Below, in pieces: positions 49,761 through 57,871 of a DNA stretch of 64,000 nt (within the stretch, counting starts at the first letter, position 1; the number at the start of each line of letters is the position of its first letter). The notes beneath the pieces were generated by a model. The model ran no database searches. It saw only the letters and a program-made list of their open reading frames with translations, and was not told where the DNA came from. The position numbers were made by a program, and so were the translations under genes. The stretch covers positions 218,474 through 282,473 of the forward strand of contig QFNE01000001.1 in assembly GCA_003240735.1 (NCBI GenBank), read 5' to 3'. The stretch is from Paracoccus denitrificans (GTDB lineage: Bacteria > Pseudomonadota > Alphaproteobacteria > Rhodobacterales > Rhodobacteraceae).

Positions 49761-50561
49761 ATGAAGATCGGGATCATCGGCGCAACTGGCTGGCTGGGTG
49801 CCGCACTTGGCAAGGGGCTGCTGACCCGCGCCGGCATTCCGGGCCATGATCTGGTGCTGCTGAACCGCGGCGGTCCCAGCGCGGACTATCACGGTCAGAC
49901 CAACGTCGTCTGGGCGCGTGATGCCGATGATCTGGTCGCGCAAAGCGACGTCATCGTCGTCTCGGTCAGGCCGGAAGACTGGGCGGGGCTGAGACTGAAC
50001 GCGAGCGGGCGGTTGGTTCTGTCCTTTATGGCCGGGGTCGATGCCGCGACGCTGGCTGCATGCGGCGGTCGGATCGTGCGGGTCATGCCGAACGCCGCCG
50101 CTGAAATCGGCGCATCCTATTCTCCGTTCTGGGCGGCAAAGGACGTGACCCAAGCAGACCGCATGAGAGTCCGGCTGATTGCCGAGGCGATCGGGACCAC
50201 CGACGAACTGCCCAGCGAGGATCAGATCGACCTGATGACCGCGCTGCCCGGATCGGGCGCGGCCTATCCGGCGCTGATGGCCGTCGCGATGGTGGACTTC
50301 ATGCGCGGTCAGGGCGTCACAGAGGCCGTCGCTTGGCGCGCAGCCGAAGCCGCCGTGATCGGCGGCGCGCGCCTGCTGGACGGGCAGTTCACGCAGGCCG
50401 CCCAGATGGTGGCCACCTATCGCGATTATCGCGGCACCACCGCAGCCGGCATCGATGCAGCCGAGGCCGCCGGTTTTTCCCACGCCATCGACGCCGCGCT
50501 GCGCGCCGCTACCGACAAGGCGCGAAAGATGGCCCGCGAACTGGGGGATCAGCAGGAATGA
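49761..50561 (+). CDS. Pyrroline-5-carboxylate reductase-like protein
   Basis: A 266-residue NAD(P)-dependent reductase of the ProC family. The Rossmann fold opens at once (MKIGIIGATGWLGAALGKGLL), followed by SDVIVVSVRPEDWAGL, RIVRVMPNAAAEIGASYSPFW and the signature ALPGSGAAYPALMAVAMVDFMRGQGVTEAVAWRAAEAAVIGGARLL (about residues 160-205). The usual enzyme reduces pyrroline-5-carboxylate to proline; the divergent GATGWLGAA glycine motif and the catabolic surroundings suggest it may act on another cyclic imine. Its stop overlaps the next gene (ATGA). Confidence 0.82.
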   Translation: MKIGIIGATGWLGAALGKGLLTRAGIPGHDLVLLNRGGPSADYHGQTNVVWARDADDLVAQSDVIVVSVRPEDWAGLRLNASGRLVLSFMAGVDAATLAACGGRIVRVMPNAAAEIGASYSPFWAAKDVTQADRMRVRLIAEAIGTTDELPSEDQIDLMTALPGSGAAYPALMAVAMVDFMRGQGVTEAVAWRAAEAAVIGGARLLDGQFTQAAQMVATYRDYRGTTAAGIDAAEAAGFSHAIDAALRAATDKARKMARELGDQQE

Positions 50562-52033
50562 CCCGGTCTGTGATCCAGACGCTCGATCAGACCAGTTGCG
50601 ATGTCATTGTGATCGGCGCGGGGGCGGTCGGATGTGCCAGCGCGCGACAGCTGGCTGGGCGCGGTTACCGGACGCTGTTGGTGGATCGCGGCGATATCGG
50701 GGCGGGCACGTCCTCCCGCTCCAGCCGGATGCTGTATTCGGGGCTGGGATATCTGGCCGCCCGCTATCCCCTGTGGCAGATGCCGTTTCGGCCCGCCGAC
50801 ATGATCCAGCGCCTGACCTATACGCGCGAGGTCATGCGCTGTCGGGCCGAACTGGTTCGGGACATGCCGGGGCATCTGACCAAGCACCGCTTTCATTATC
50901 CATTCCGAAAGGGCGACCGGTATCCGCCATGGCTGGTCGATCTGGGGTTTCGGATCGTCGCGGCGCTGGACGGCTGGCGCGTTCCCCTGGCCTATCGCCG
51001 CCTGCCCCCGGCCGAGGCCGCTGACCAAAGCGCGCTGGCCGCCGCGCTTGGCGGCCCGTTGCGCGGCGTCGGCGTGTTTGACGAATACATGTATGCTTGG
51101 GCCGAACGCATCTGCGTCGACACCGCGCTGGACGCTCAGGCGCGCGGCGCCACCATCCGCACCTACACCGAGGTGACGGGCATCAGTCGCGACGGTGACG
51201 GCTGGTCGGTGACGCTGGCCGAACGCGCCCCTGAAATGCGGGGCAGCGCAACGGTCCGTGCGCCGATTGTCGTGAACGCCGCCGGACCATGGATCGACCG
51301 GGTGCCAGGCGGCGGCACGGGTACCAAGCGGCGCGTTGTGGGCGTCAAGGGCGTGAACGTCATGGTCCGCCTACCCGACAGCTTTCGCGGGCAGGGGCTT
51401 GAGGCGTTTTCGACCAAGGGAGAGCCCTACTATGTCTTTCCGTGGCGCGAACATCACTTCATTGGCCCGACCGAAACGCATGTCACCGACGATCCCGAAG
51501 ATGTCCGGGTCGAGGATCATGAAGTCGATTACATCCTGTCAGAGGCGAACCATCTGTTCCCCGACCTCAAGCTGACGCGCGCGGATGTCCTGCATTGTTG
51601 GTGCGGGGTCAGGCCCACCTCGTCTCGTGACGGCCAGACCACAAGCCTGCCGGTCGAAGTGGCCGAGGACCCGTCGATGCCCGGGCTGCTGGCCGTGACC
51701 GGATCGACGATCATGGTTCACCGCCACGCCAGCCGAAAGCTCGCGCGGCAGGTCGAACGTCGGCTGGGCCGGCGCAAGGCGCCCCCAACCGGCGCGATCC
51801 CCGCGCAGTCGACAGACAACATTGCCCATATCCTGCAGCACGAACACGTTGTGCGACTGACCGACCTGATCCGCCGCCGACTGCCCGACGGGCTTGACCC
51901 CGATCTGGGCCGCGACCGGGCGCAAGCCCTGTCCCACGTTGCCGCAGCCGCACTTGGCTGGTCAGAGGCGCGGCGCGAGGCCGAACTGCGCCATTTCACC
52001 GAAGACACTGCGCGGGTTTACCGACAGCTGTAG
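50558..52033 (+). CDS. FAD-dependent oxidoreductase (glycerol-3-phosphate dehydrogenase/DAO-like)
   Basis: A 491-residue flavoprotein with an N-terminal dinucleotide fold CDVIVIGAGAVGCASARQLAGRGYRTLLVDRGDIGAGTSSRSSRMLYSGLGYL (residues about 14-65). The GTSSRSSRMLYSGLGYL part is typical of GlpD/DAO-type oxidases. VVNAAGPWIDRVPGG, VGVKGVNVMVRLP, YYVFPWREHHFIGPTETHV and the C-terminal VRPTSSRDG/LLAVTGSTIMVHR are family strings. The C-terminal helical domain resembles GlpD. The substrate is unknown; the neighbourhood of imine and demethylase genes suggests an amine or imino acid rather than glycerol phosphate. The ATG at 50558 overlaps the preceding stop. Confidence 0.82.
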   Translation: MTRSVIQTLDQTSCDVIVIGAGAVGCASARQLAGRGYRTLLVDRGDIGAGTSSRSSRMLYSGLGYLAARYPLWQMPFRPADMIQRLTYTREVMRCRAELVRDMPGHLTKHRFHYPFRKGDRYPPWLVDLGFRIVAALDGWRVPLAYRRLPPAEAADQSALAAALGGPLRGVGVFDEYMYAWAERICVDTALDAQARGATIRTYTEVTGISRDGDGWSVTLAERAPEMRGSATVRAPIVVNAAGPWIDRVPGGGTGTKRRVVGVKGVNVMVRLPDSFRGQGLEAFSTKGEPYYVFPWREHHFIGPTETHVTDDPEDVRVEDHEVDYILSEANHLFPDLKLTRADVLHCWCGVRPTSSRDGQTTSLPVEVAEDPSMPGLLAVTGSTIMVHRHASRKLARQVERRLGRRKAPPTGAIPAQSTDNIAHILQHEHVVRLTDLIRRRLPDGLDPDLGRDRAQALSHVAAAALGWSEARREAELRHFTEDTARVYRQL

Positions 52034-52040
52034 CATGGCG

Positions 52041-52988
52041 TCACCCGCGCATGACCTGTGCGATATAGGTCGCGACCATCAGGTCCAGATGCGCACCGCC
52101 GCCGTTCTTGAACACCGTGATCTCTTCCGCCGATTGCCGCCGTCGTGCACCGGGCTGGACTAGATCGTAAAGATCACCCAGAACGCTTTCGGCGGTTATC
52201 GCACCTGCAGATATGGGCATCATCAGTTCACCGATATGGCCGATGGTCGATGCGCGGCTGTCAACGAACAGCGCCGCGCGCGCCATCAACGCGTCGTCCG
52301 CCTCTCGCATGTCAGCCTTGTAGGCGCCGATCAGATCGACGTGGGTACCGGGCTTGACCCAGTCGCCCAGGATCACCGGCGCACGCGCCATCGTGGCCGA
52401 GGTGATGATGTCCGCGTCACCAACAGCCTTTTCAAGATCTGTGACGGCATCCATCCGCACAGTGACGTCTGACAGGGTGTCCGCCAGCTGCACCGCCTGC
52501 TGCGGCCGACGTGCCCAGACCGAGATGCGGTCAATGCCCGGCAGAACCGCCGTGTAGGCCCGCACCATACTGGCCGCGACCGTCCCCGCACCCACCACCA
52601 ACAGATGACGGCTGTCGGGTCGCGCAAGCAGACTGGCCCCCAGTACCGAGTCCGCGGCAGTCTTGATCTCGGTCACCACGGCGCTGTCGATGATGGAGGA
52701 GAGCGACCCGGTATCCTTGTCGAAAACCAGCATCGACCCCTGAACCGTCGGCAGCCCTCGCGCGGCATTCGCGTCGAAGACTGTGAAACTCTTCGCCCCG
52801 TATCCCAGCCCGTCGATAAAGGCCGAACGGCTCATCATCGTGCCATCGGCGGGCCCCAGAAACACGTCCCGCATTTCAGCCCGCGGCAGAAGATGCCCCG
52901 CCCTGATCGCCGCGACCGCATCGGACCAGCGCATGTGAGGAATGACAGTGGCATAATCGAGGATCGACAGTTGGGGCGCGTGTGACAA
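52041..52988 (-). CDS. Ornithine cyclodeaminase/mu-crystallin family protein
   Basis: A 315-residue NAD(P)-dependent enzyme of the OCD/mu-crystallin family, whose members include ornithine cyclodeaminase, ketimine reductase and pyrroline-2-carboxylate reductase. Landmarks: GAKSFTVFDANAARGLPTVQGSMLVFDKDTGSLSSIIDSAVVTEIKTAADSVLGASLLARPD (about residues 65-125, with the conserved Lys in EIKTAA) and the Rossmann motif LLVVGAGTVAASMVRAYTA (about 130). ITSATMARAPVILGDWVKPGTHVDLIGAYKADMRE is the other family block. It converges on the FAD oxidoreductase gene with 7 bases between the stops and is a plausible imine reductase in this group. Confidence 0.87.
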   Translation of the reverse strand: MSHAPQLSILDYATVIPHMRWSDAVAAIRAGHLLPRAEMRDVFLGPADGTMMSRSAFIDGLGYGAKSFTVFDANAARGLPTVQGSMLVFDKDTGSLSSIIDSAVVTEIKTAADSVLGASLLARPDSRHLLVVGAGTVAASMVRAYTAVLPGIDRISVWARRPQQAVQLADTLSDVTVRMDAVTDLEKAVGDADIITSATMARAPVILGDWVKPGTHVDLIGAYKADMREADDALMARAALFVDSRASTIGHIGELMMPISAGAITAESVLGDLYDLVQPGARRRQSAEEITVFKNGGGAHLDLMVATYIAQVMRG

Positions 52989-53264
52989 ACCGGGCTCGTT
53001 TCTGAAGGGGATTGAGCGGGAAGGTTAAGACAGGAGGGACATAAACGCGAGAAGGAAGCGGGTAAAACCGAACTCACACATCGCAAACTCAGGGGCTGCT
53101 TTTGTCGCCGTGCACACGCAATGCGCCTTCAAGAATTACGAAAGAAGGTTTGTGACGTCGCAAAGCTGCAACACGTGCTGCGCGATGTGATTCAACGGCA
53201 AAATCTCGTTACCAAGTCGTCCCTGCGATACCGCATAGAAAGCTGAACTCTCAGGAATCAAAAA
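52989..53264. other. Intergenic stretch with lower GC
   Basis: This gap between the divergent ornithine-cyclodeaminase-like and lipoprotein genes has lower GC than its surroundings. A 41-codon frame (53121-53246, starting MRLQELRKK) is open on the plus strand but lacks a Shine-Dalgarno and has no recognisable motif, so I do not call it a gene. No clear terminator, repeat or RNA is visible. Confidence 0.4.
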
Positions 53265-54092
53265 ATGACCGTTGTTCGCATTGTCGCACTTGTTTCAACG
53301 CTGGCCTTAACTGCCTGTGGTGGCGGCGGAGACGCCTCTTCTGGCGGCACGAGCTCCAAGGGGTTTGAAGCCAAACAGCCCGCAACCCTAACACTCACTA
53401 CCGTTGCGAGATCGCCGTTGGGGTCGACCGCGATAAGCTCGAACGGCGAGGTCTATAACCCGAAGACCGGAAGAATTTCATCAGCCACCGCCTATACCGG
53501 GCCAGTCGCCGAGGGAGAATGGCGCACTGGTGCCGGCGGGGACCGGATGCGCATGACGAACCCTGCCGGCACAAAGTTTGTGCGACAGGTGGATATCGTT
53601 GAGGCACGGGAAGATAAAATTTGGCACCGGGGCGTTATTGGTTTTGAAACCGAGAGAATGCCCCGGACCGGTAAGGTGACCTATAACGGGACAACCTCAG
53701 GTCAGGTACTGAAGTTCGGCTACATCAACAATGAGAACCCGTCCGAGAGCTTTGAGCCCACGACGACCGATTTCGACGGAAGCGTCAAAGTCCAAGCCGA
53801 TCTTGGCAGCGGCAAGGGCAATGTTCGCGTATCCAATGTCCGCGCCAGCGACGGGCGTAGCAAAGCGCCGTTCCGGTCGCTGAGCAGCGATATCACGATC
53901 GATGGCAGTCGCATATATGACGTCGACGACGCTACGGTCCTGGACTCGGGGCGCGGCCAACCGCTTGGCGAAGCTTGGAGTACCCGCACCAACGGGGCGA
54001 TCTTCGGCCCGAACGCGGAAGAGATAGGCGGCGGTTATCTGGTCCGTTCAGAAAATGCCATCATCAATGGTGGGTTTGTAGCGAAGCGGTAA
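53265..54092 (+). CDS. Lipoprotein with a transferrin-binding-protein-like beta-barrel domain
   Basis: A 275-residue surface or periplasmic lipoprotein. The signal peptide ends in the lipobox LTAC with the lipidated Cys18, followed by a flexible Gly/Ser linker (GGGGDASSGGTSS). The C-terminal half is beta-rich and ends with GAIFGPNAEEIGGGYLVRSE...GGFVAKR, a G-x-F-G-P-x-A-E-E-x-G-G pattern typical of TbpB/HpuA/factor-H-binding-type barrel domains that are exported by Slam-like systems. Third-position GC is lower than in neighbouring genes, suggesting recent acquisition. The function cannot be fixed; a Slam partner is not seen in the window. Confidence 0.65.
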   Translation: MTVVRIVALVSTLALTACGGGGDASSGGTSSKGFEAKQPATLTLTTVARSPLGSTAISSNGEVYNPKTGRISSATAYTGPVAEGEWRTGAGGDRMRMTNPAGTKFVRQVDIVEAREDKIWHRGVIGFETERMPRTGKVTYNGTTSGQVLKFGYINNENPSESFEPTTTDFDGSVKVQADLGSGKGNVRVSNVRASDGRSKAPFRSLSSDITIDGSRIYDVDDATVLDSGRGQPLGEAWSTRTNGAIFGPNAEEIGGGYLVRSENAIINGGFVAKR

Positions 54093-54312
54093 GGGGGAGG
54101 GGCGGCACGCTGAGGTCGAGCAAGGAGGGAGAGTGGGCGTGACGTCCGCTCGTTAATCCCTATGTTGCTTAGTTTTACTGATCGATCAAACAGAAGTCGT
54201 CTGCAAGCAACCTTTCTCCGCTGGACCATTCGGGTGGCCTTTTTGGAGGAAAGCTTCGCCATCCGACACACAGCTCCCACGCTGTCTTTCACTGTTTGGC
54301 ACGAATGCAAGA

Positions 54313-54330
54313 AGCGCCCCGTAGGGCGCT
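54313..54330 (-). terminator. Hairpin terminator downstream of the tRNA 3' fragment
   Basis: AGCGCCC (54313-54319) and GGGCGCT (54324-54330) form a perfect 7-bp stem with a four-base loop. Read on the minus strand the stem is followed by TTCTTGC, and it lies 25 bases after the CCA end of the tRNA fragment. This is how a tRNA gene usually ends, suggesting that this side is the original chromosomal tRNA flank. Confidence 0.6.
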
Positions 54331-54354
54331 GTGCAAGCAACTGATATTGTTTCT

Positions 54355-54401
54355 TGGTTGCGGGGATAGGATTTGAACCTATGACCTTCAGGTTATGAGC
54401 C
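54355..54401 (-). pseudogene. 3' fragment of initiator tRNA-Met, probable island attachment site
   Basis: Read on the minus strand, the bases from the anticodon arm to the CCA end of a tRNA are present: GGCTCATAACC (anticodon CAT in the loop), the variable loop, a perfect T-arm (ATAGG-TTCAAAT-CCTAT), the acceptor strand CCCCGCA and ACCA. The sequence matches the alphaproteobacterial initiator tRNA-Met type. The 5' half (acceptor and D-arm) is missing; only CCGGGCTG at 54405-54412 faintly resembles the D-arm. A tRNA truncated exactly at the anticodon region with its own terminator is the usual scar left by tyrosine-recombinase integration. A protein frame covering it (HNLKVIGSNPIPATK) is an artefact. 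Confidence 0.8.
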
Positions 54402-54420
54402 GATCCGGGCTGAAAATTGG

Positions 54421-54476
54421 AAATCAAACGATTTCAGCAACTTAAAAGACAACCGTTTGATTTCTTGCGATTTCCA
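54421..54476. repeat. Nested inverted repeats beside the attachment site
   Basis: AAATCAAACG (54421-54430) and CGTTTGATTT (54454-54463) are a perfect 10-bp inverted repeat; GGAAATC (54419-54425) and GATTTCC (54470-54476) make a second pair. They begin 20 bases inside the island from the tRNA fragment, where recombinase arm or excisionase sites commonly lie. The region to 54700 has no gene I can support. Confidence 0.55.
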
Positions 54477-54542
54477 TTCCGGCGTTCGACCGCATTGAGC
54501 GGCTTTAGACAGCACAAGCTGCGCGAAAACTGCAGCCAAGGG

Positions 54543-54561
54543 TTGAGGTGGCGTTGAGGTG
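54543..54561. repeat. Short direct repeat TTGAGGTG x2
   Basis: TTGAGGTG occurs at 54543-54550 and 54554-54561, 11 bases apart (one helical turn). It lies in the gene-free stretch between the attachment site and the MerR gene and could be a protein-binding repeat. Its role is not evident. Confidence 0.4.
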
Positions 54562-54700
54562 AGCAATTTTCAGTACCATCCATTTCGCTAGATGATCACG
54601 CAAAACGTGGTCCCGCACGAACGCAGCGACGAAAGTGCACGTTTGACTTGACAGAATTTCGTTCGGCTCACCGCCGATATGCCAATCGATCTGGCTGAGA

Positions 54701-55141
54701 TCAGGTTGTCGCCCCGAGGTCAGGGTAACGATGATCGGTCGCGCAAAGCGAATGGTCGCCCAATGCTTCGATGACGCGGCAGTCCGCTATTTTACCGCCC
54801 GCGCATTGCGTCAGAATCCGCTGCAGTTCGACCTTGAGCGCGCCCAGCCGCGCAAGACGACTTTCAACCTCGGCCAATTGCGCGACAACGATTGCATCGG
54901 CCGCCGCGCAGGGCTGGCCGGGCTGGTCTGACAGGCTGAGGAGGTCACGGATCGCCTCGAGCGTGAAACCCAGATCGCGCGCGTGCCGGATGAAAGCCAG
55001 CAGTTCCAGCGCCTTTTGGCTGTAGAGCCGCTGGTTTCCGGCACTGCGTTCGGCCTCGGGCAAAAGGCCGATCTGCTCGTAATAACGGATCGTCGGCACC
55101 TTCACGCCTGTTGACGCCCCCAGTTTTCCAATCGTCAGCAT
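54701..55141 (-). CDS. MerR-family heavy-metal regulator (CadR/PbrR/ZntR-like)
   Basis: A 146-residue MerR-type regulator. The N-terminal winged helix is LTIGKLGASTGVKVPTIRYYEQIGLLPEAERSAGNQRLYSQKALELLAFIRHARDLGFTLEAIRDLLSLSD (residues 2-72). A coiled-coil dimerisation helix follows, and the metal site is suggested by Cys in QPCAAADAI and CAGGKIADC, plus a Cys/His tail (HSLCATDH). This pattern fits the divalent Zn/Cd/Pb branch. It is divergent from the ATPase gene and from the 19-bp-spacer promoter it should activate. Confidence 0.92.
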   Translation of the reverse strand: MLTIGKLGASTGVKVPTIRYYEQIGLLPEAERSAGNQRLYSQKALELLAFIRHARDLGFTLEAIRDLLSLSDQPGQPCAAADAIVVAQLAEVESRLARLGALKVELQRILTQCAGGKIADCRVIEALGDHSLCATDHRYPDLGATT

Positions 55142-55151
55142 CAGATTCCTC

Positions 55152-55182
55152 TTGAAGCTCTAGTTGCTAGAGACATTAGGTT
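55152..55182 (+). promoter_or_regulatory. MerR-type promoter/operator of the Zn/Cd/Pb ATPase gene
   Basis: TTGAAG (-35, 55152-55157) and TAGGTT (-10, 55177-55182) are separated by exactly 19 bases, the over-long spacer diagnostic of MerR-activated promoters. The spacer holds the dyad CTCTAG-TTG-CTAGAG (55158-55172). Transcription would begin near 55189, which rules out the more upstream in-frame start of the ATPase at 55164. Confidence 0.9.
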
Positions 55183-55229
55183 CGCGAATCAATGAAGGCA
55201 ATTCCCCGATCCGGGGCGAGGATAGTGAC

Positions 55230-57512
55230 ATGACAACGACAGATCCCAACAGCGGAACGGCCTGCGACTGGACTGTTTCCGGCATGGATTGCGGATCCTG
55301 CGCGGCCAAGATCAAGGATGCCGTGACACGTCTGCCAGGCGTCAGCGGCGTTGAAATCGGCATCATGTCGGAACGGCTGCGACTAACGCTGGACGAAACG
55401 CAGACCGGCCGCGACAGAGTCGAAAAGGTGGTGAAATCGCTTGGCTATGGAATCACGCCGCGTGCGGCAGGGACGAAGAAGGACTTCGTCATGCCCGTCA
55501 TGAGCGATTCGTCGGCAGATGGTCATGATCAGAATCATGCCGACCATAGCCATGACCGCAGTGGCACCACCGCAGTGGCGCGGGACGACAGCGGTCATGG
55601 CAGCCCAGGCCATGTGCATGACGACCCCGCCGACCGCGGCAAGCGATGGTATCAGACCAGCAAGGGCAAGCTGGTGATCTTCACGGCGATCCTGCTGGGC
55701 TCTGCCTGGATCATCGAATTGCTGGCGCCGCAGATCGGCAAATGGGCTTTTGTCGCGGCCTGCCTGATCGGCGTGGCCCCGATTGCGAAACGCGCCTTTG
55801 CGGCCCTGCGTCTGGGCCAGCCCTTCACCATCGAAAGCCTGATGACGGTCGCGGCCATTGGCGCGCTGTTCATTGATGCTGCGGAAGAGGCGGCGTTGGT
55901 CGTGTTCCTGTTCGCGGTCGGCGAGGTGCTGGAGGGTGTGGCCGCCGGCAAGGCGCGCGATGGCATCCGGGCACTGGCCAATCTGGTGCCCAAGACTGCG
56001 CTTCTGCTGGTGAATGGTACAGCGCAGGAAGTACCGGCATCAAGCCTTGCCGTCGGGCAGATGGTGCTTGTCCGTCCGGGCGACCGCATCCCGGCAGATG
56101 GCGAGATCGCCGAGGGCACTTCGGGCGTGGATGACAGCCCGGTGACCGGCGAAAGCGTTCCCGTCACCAAGGGTCCGGGCGATCCGGTCTTCGCCGGCTC
56201 GATCAATACCGAGGCCGCGCTGCGCGTGACCGTCACCAAGGCCGCCGAGGATAACACCATCGCCCGCATCATCCGGCTGGTGGAAGAGGCCGAGGTCGCG
56301 CGCGCGCCGACCGAACGCTTCATCGACCGCTTCAGCCGCTGGTATATGCCCGCCATCGTCACCGTCGCGGCTCTGGTGGTTCTGCTGCCGCCGCTGGCCT
56401 TCGGTCAACCCTGGGACACCTGGATCTATCGCGGACTGGCGCTGCTGCTGATCGGCTGCCCCTGCGCTCTGGTCATCTCGGTGCCGGCCTCGATCGCTTC
56501 TGCGCTGTCCACGGGCGCCCGGCGCGGGATGCTGATGAAGGGCGGTGCGGTGATCGAGGCGGCGGCCAATGTGTCCCGCGTCGCCTTCGACAAGACCGGC
56601 ACCCTGACCCATGGGCGCCCGGTGGTGACGGATGTTGTCACCTTCGGCGCGACGACCGAGGCCGAGCTGCTGGCCGTGGCGGCGGGGGTCGAAACCGGAT
56701 CAAGCCATCCGCTGGCCGTCGCCATCCTGACCAAGGCCGACCAGGCAGGCATCGAAGCGCTGCCGTCACGCGATGCGAAAGCACTGATGGGCAAAGGCGT
56801 GGTCGCAACGGTGGGTGACGCCTCGGCATGGGTCAGCTCGCCGCGCTATGCGCTGGAAAATGGCGGGATCGACCCGTCTGACCTGCAACTGGCCACGGCC
56901 TTAGAGGAAGATGGCAAGACCGCCGTCGCCGTCTTCCGCGAAAAGACCCCGCTCGGCCTGATCGCCATGCGCGATGAGCCAAGACAGGATGCGGCCGATG
57001 CGGTTCGCCAATTGACCGCGATGGGCGTGACTTCGGTGATCCTGACCGGGGACAATCCGCGCACGGCGGCCGCAATCGCTGGCGGGCTGGGCATGGAGTT
57101 TCGGGCCGACATGATGCCCGAAGACAAGCTAACCGCGATCCGTGAAATGGGCGGGCAAGGCGGCGTGATGATGATCGGAGACGGCATCAACGACGCTCCG
57201 GCCCTGAAGCAGGCCAGCATCGGTGTCGCGATGGGATCGGGCACCGATGTGGCACTGGAGACGGCCGATGCCGCGATCCTGCGCGACCGGGTGACCGACA
57301 TCCCCGCACTGATCCGCCTTGCCCACACGGCCATGGGAAATATCCGCCAGAACATCACCATCGCGCTTGGGCTGAAGGCGGTGTTTCTTGTGACCTCGGT
57401 TCTGGGGATTACCGGTCTGTGGATCGCCATCATGGCCGATACCGGGGCGACGGTTCTGGTCACGCTGAACGCTTTGCGCCTGTTGCGCTTCGATCCCGAG
57501 CGCGAGGCGTGA
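55230..57512 (+). CDS. zntA: Zn/Cd/Pb-exporting P1B-type ATPase
   Basis: A 760-residue heavy-metal-translocating ATPase that pumps divalent metals out of the cytoplasm. Residues about 12-75 form an HMA domain with the metal-binding GMDCGSC (Cys21 and Cys24); a His/Asp-rich linker (DGHDQNHADHSHD, then GHGSPGHVHDD) follows. The transmembrane CPC lies in GCPCALVISVPASIASALS, the phosphorylation site in DKTGTLTHGRPV, the HP motif in SSHPLAVAI, and the hinge in GDGINDAPALKQ. The Lys and Asp of LKAVFLVTSVLG...WIAIMADTGATVLVTLNALRL match the P1B-2 (Zn/Cd/Pb) signature. The MerR promoter places the transcript start near 55189, so the ATG at 55230 with GGGGCGAGGA before it is used. Confidence 0.94.
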   Translation: MTTTDPNSGTACDWTVSGMDCGSCAAKIKDAVTRLPGVSGVEIGIMSERLRLTLDETQTGRDRVEKVVKSLGYGITPRAAGTKKDFVMPVMSDSSADGHDQNHADHSHDRSGTTAVARDDSGHGSPGHVHDDPADRGKRWYQTSKGKLVIFTAILLGSAWIIELLAPQIGKWAFVAACLIGVAPIAKRAFAALRLGQPFTIESLMTVAAIGALFIDAAEEAALVVFLFAVGEVLEGVAAGKARDGIRALANLVPKTALLLVNGTAQEVPASSLAVGQMVLVRPGDRIPADGEIAEGTSGVDDSPVTGESVPVTKGPGDPVFAGSINTEAALRVTVTKAAEDNTIARIIRLVEEAEVARAPTERFIDRFSRWYMPAIVTVAALVVLLPPLAFGQPWDTWIYRGLALLLIGCPCALVISVPASIASALSTGARRGMLMKGGAVIEAAANVSRVAFDKTGTLTHGRPVVTDVVTFGATTEAELLAVAAGVETGSSHPLAVAILTKADQAGIEALPSRDAKALMGKGVVATVGDASAWVSSPRYALENGGIDPSDLQLATALEEDGKTAVAVFREKTPLGLIAMRDEPRQDAADAVRQLTAMGVTSVILTGDNPRTAAAIAGGLGMEFRADMMPEDKLTAIREMGGQGGVMMIGDGINDAPALKQASIGVAMGSGTDVALETADAAILRDRVTDIPALIRLAHTAMGNIRQNITIALGLKAVFLVTSVLGITGLWIAIMADTGATVLVTLNALRLLRFDPEREA

Positions 57513-57516
57513 CGCC

Positions 57517-57871
57517 GTGATTTCCGCTTTCGGTTGGGCGGCGCTGACCCTGCTTTCCGCCTATCTCATGCTTTTTTTTCCGGCAATGCCATGGCGGCGC
57601 AAGCGGCCGGTCGGCCGGTCTGGCTGTTCTCGTGGGCGAAACGGCGCGACTGTTATGCCGCGCTCGGCTTTCGGGCTGGTTGGCGCTGTTCGACGCCTCA
57701 GAGTGCGGGCAGAGACTCGGCTGGCTCAAGACCCCGGCTCGACTGTTGCAGGCCGCCGCCCCGCTGATCTTCGGGACGGCGCTTTCGGTCTGGGGGCTCG
57801 GGGCGCTATATGTGACCGCCGGGATCGGCGCGCTGGCCACGCGCGCGCTCCAAGCAATCAAACGAGCCTGA
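57517..57871 (+). pseudogene. Frameshifted small membrane protein gene downstream of the ATPase
   Basis: Directly after the ATPase gene a frame opens with GTG at 57517 and a membrane-like start (SAFGWAALTLLSAYLMLFF), then loses its coding sense at a run of eight T residues (about 57571-57578). The sense continues in another frame to 57871 as WLALFDASECGQRLGWLKTPARLLQAAAPLIFGTALSVWGLGALYVTAGIGALATRAL, again hydrophobic. Removing one T joins both parts into one reading frame of about 118 codons. A middle frame (GRPVWLFSWAKRRDCYAALGFRAG) also looks protein-like, so two indels are possible. The family is not recognised. The end overlaps arsJ by 14 bases. Confidence 0.45.

Noticed and set aside
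53121..53246. 41-codon plus-strand frame starting MRLQELRKK
   Set aside because: No Shine-Dalgarno, no recognisable family and a length expected by chance in a low-GC gap.
54035..54427. 130-codon minus-strand frame containing HNLKVIGSNPIPATKK
   Set aside because: This is the well-known translation artefact of a tRNA 3' end; the frame merely covers the tRNA-Met fragment.
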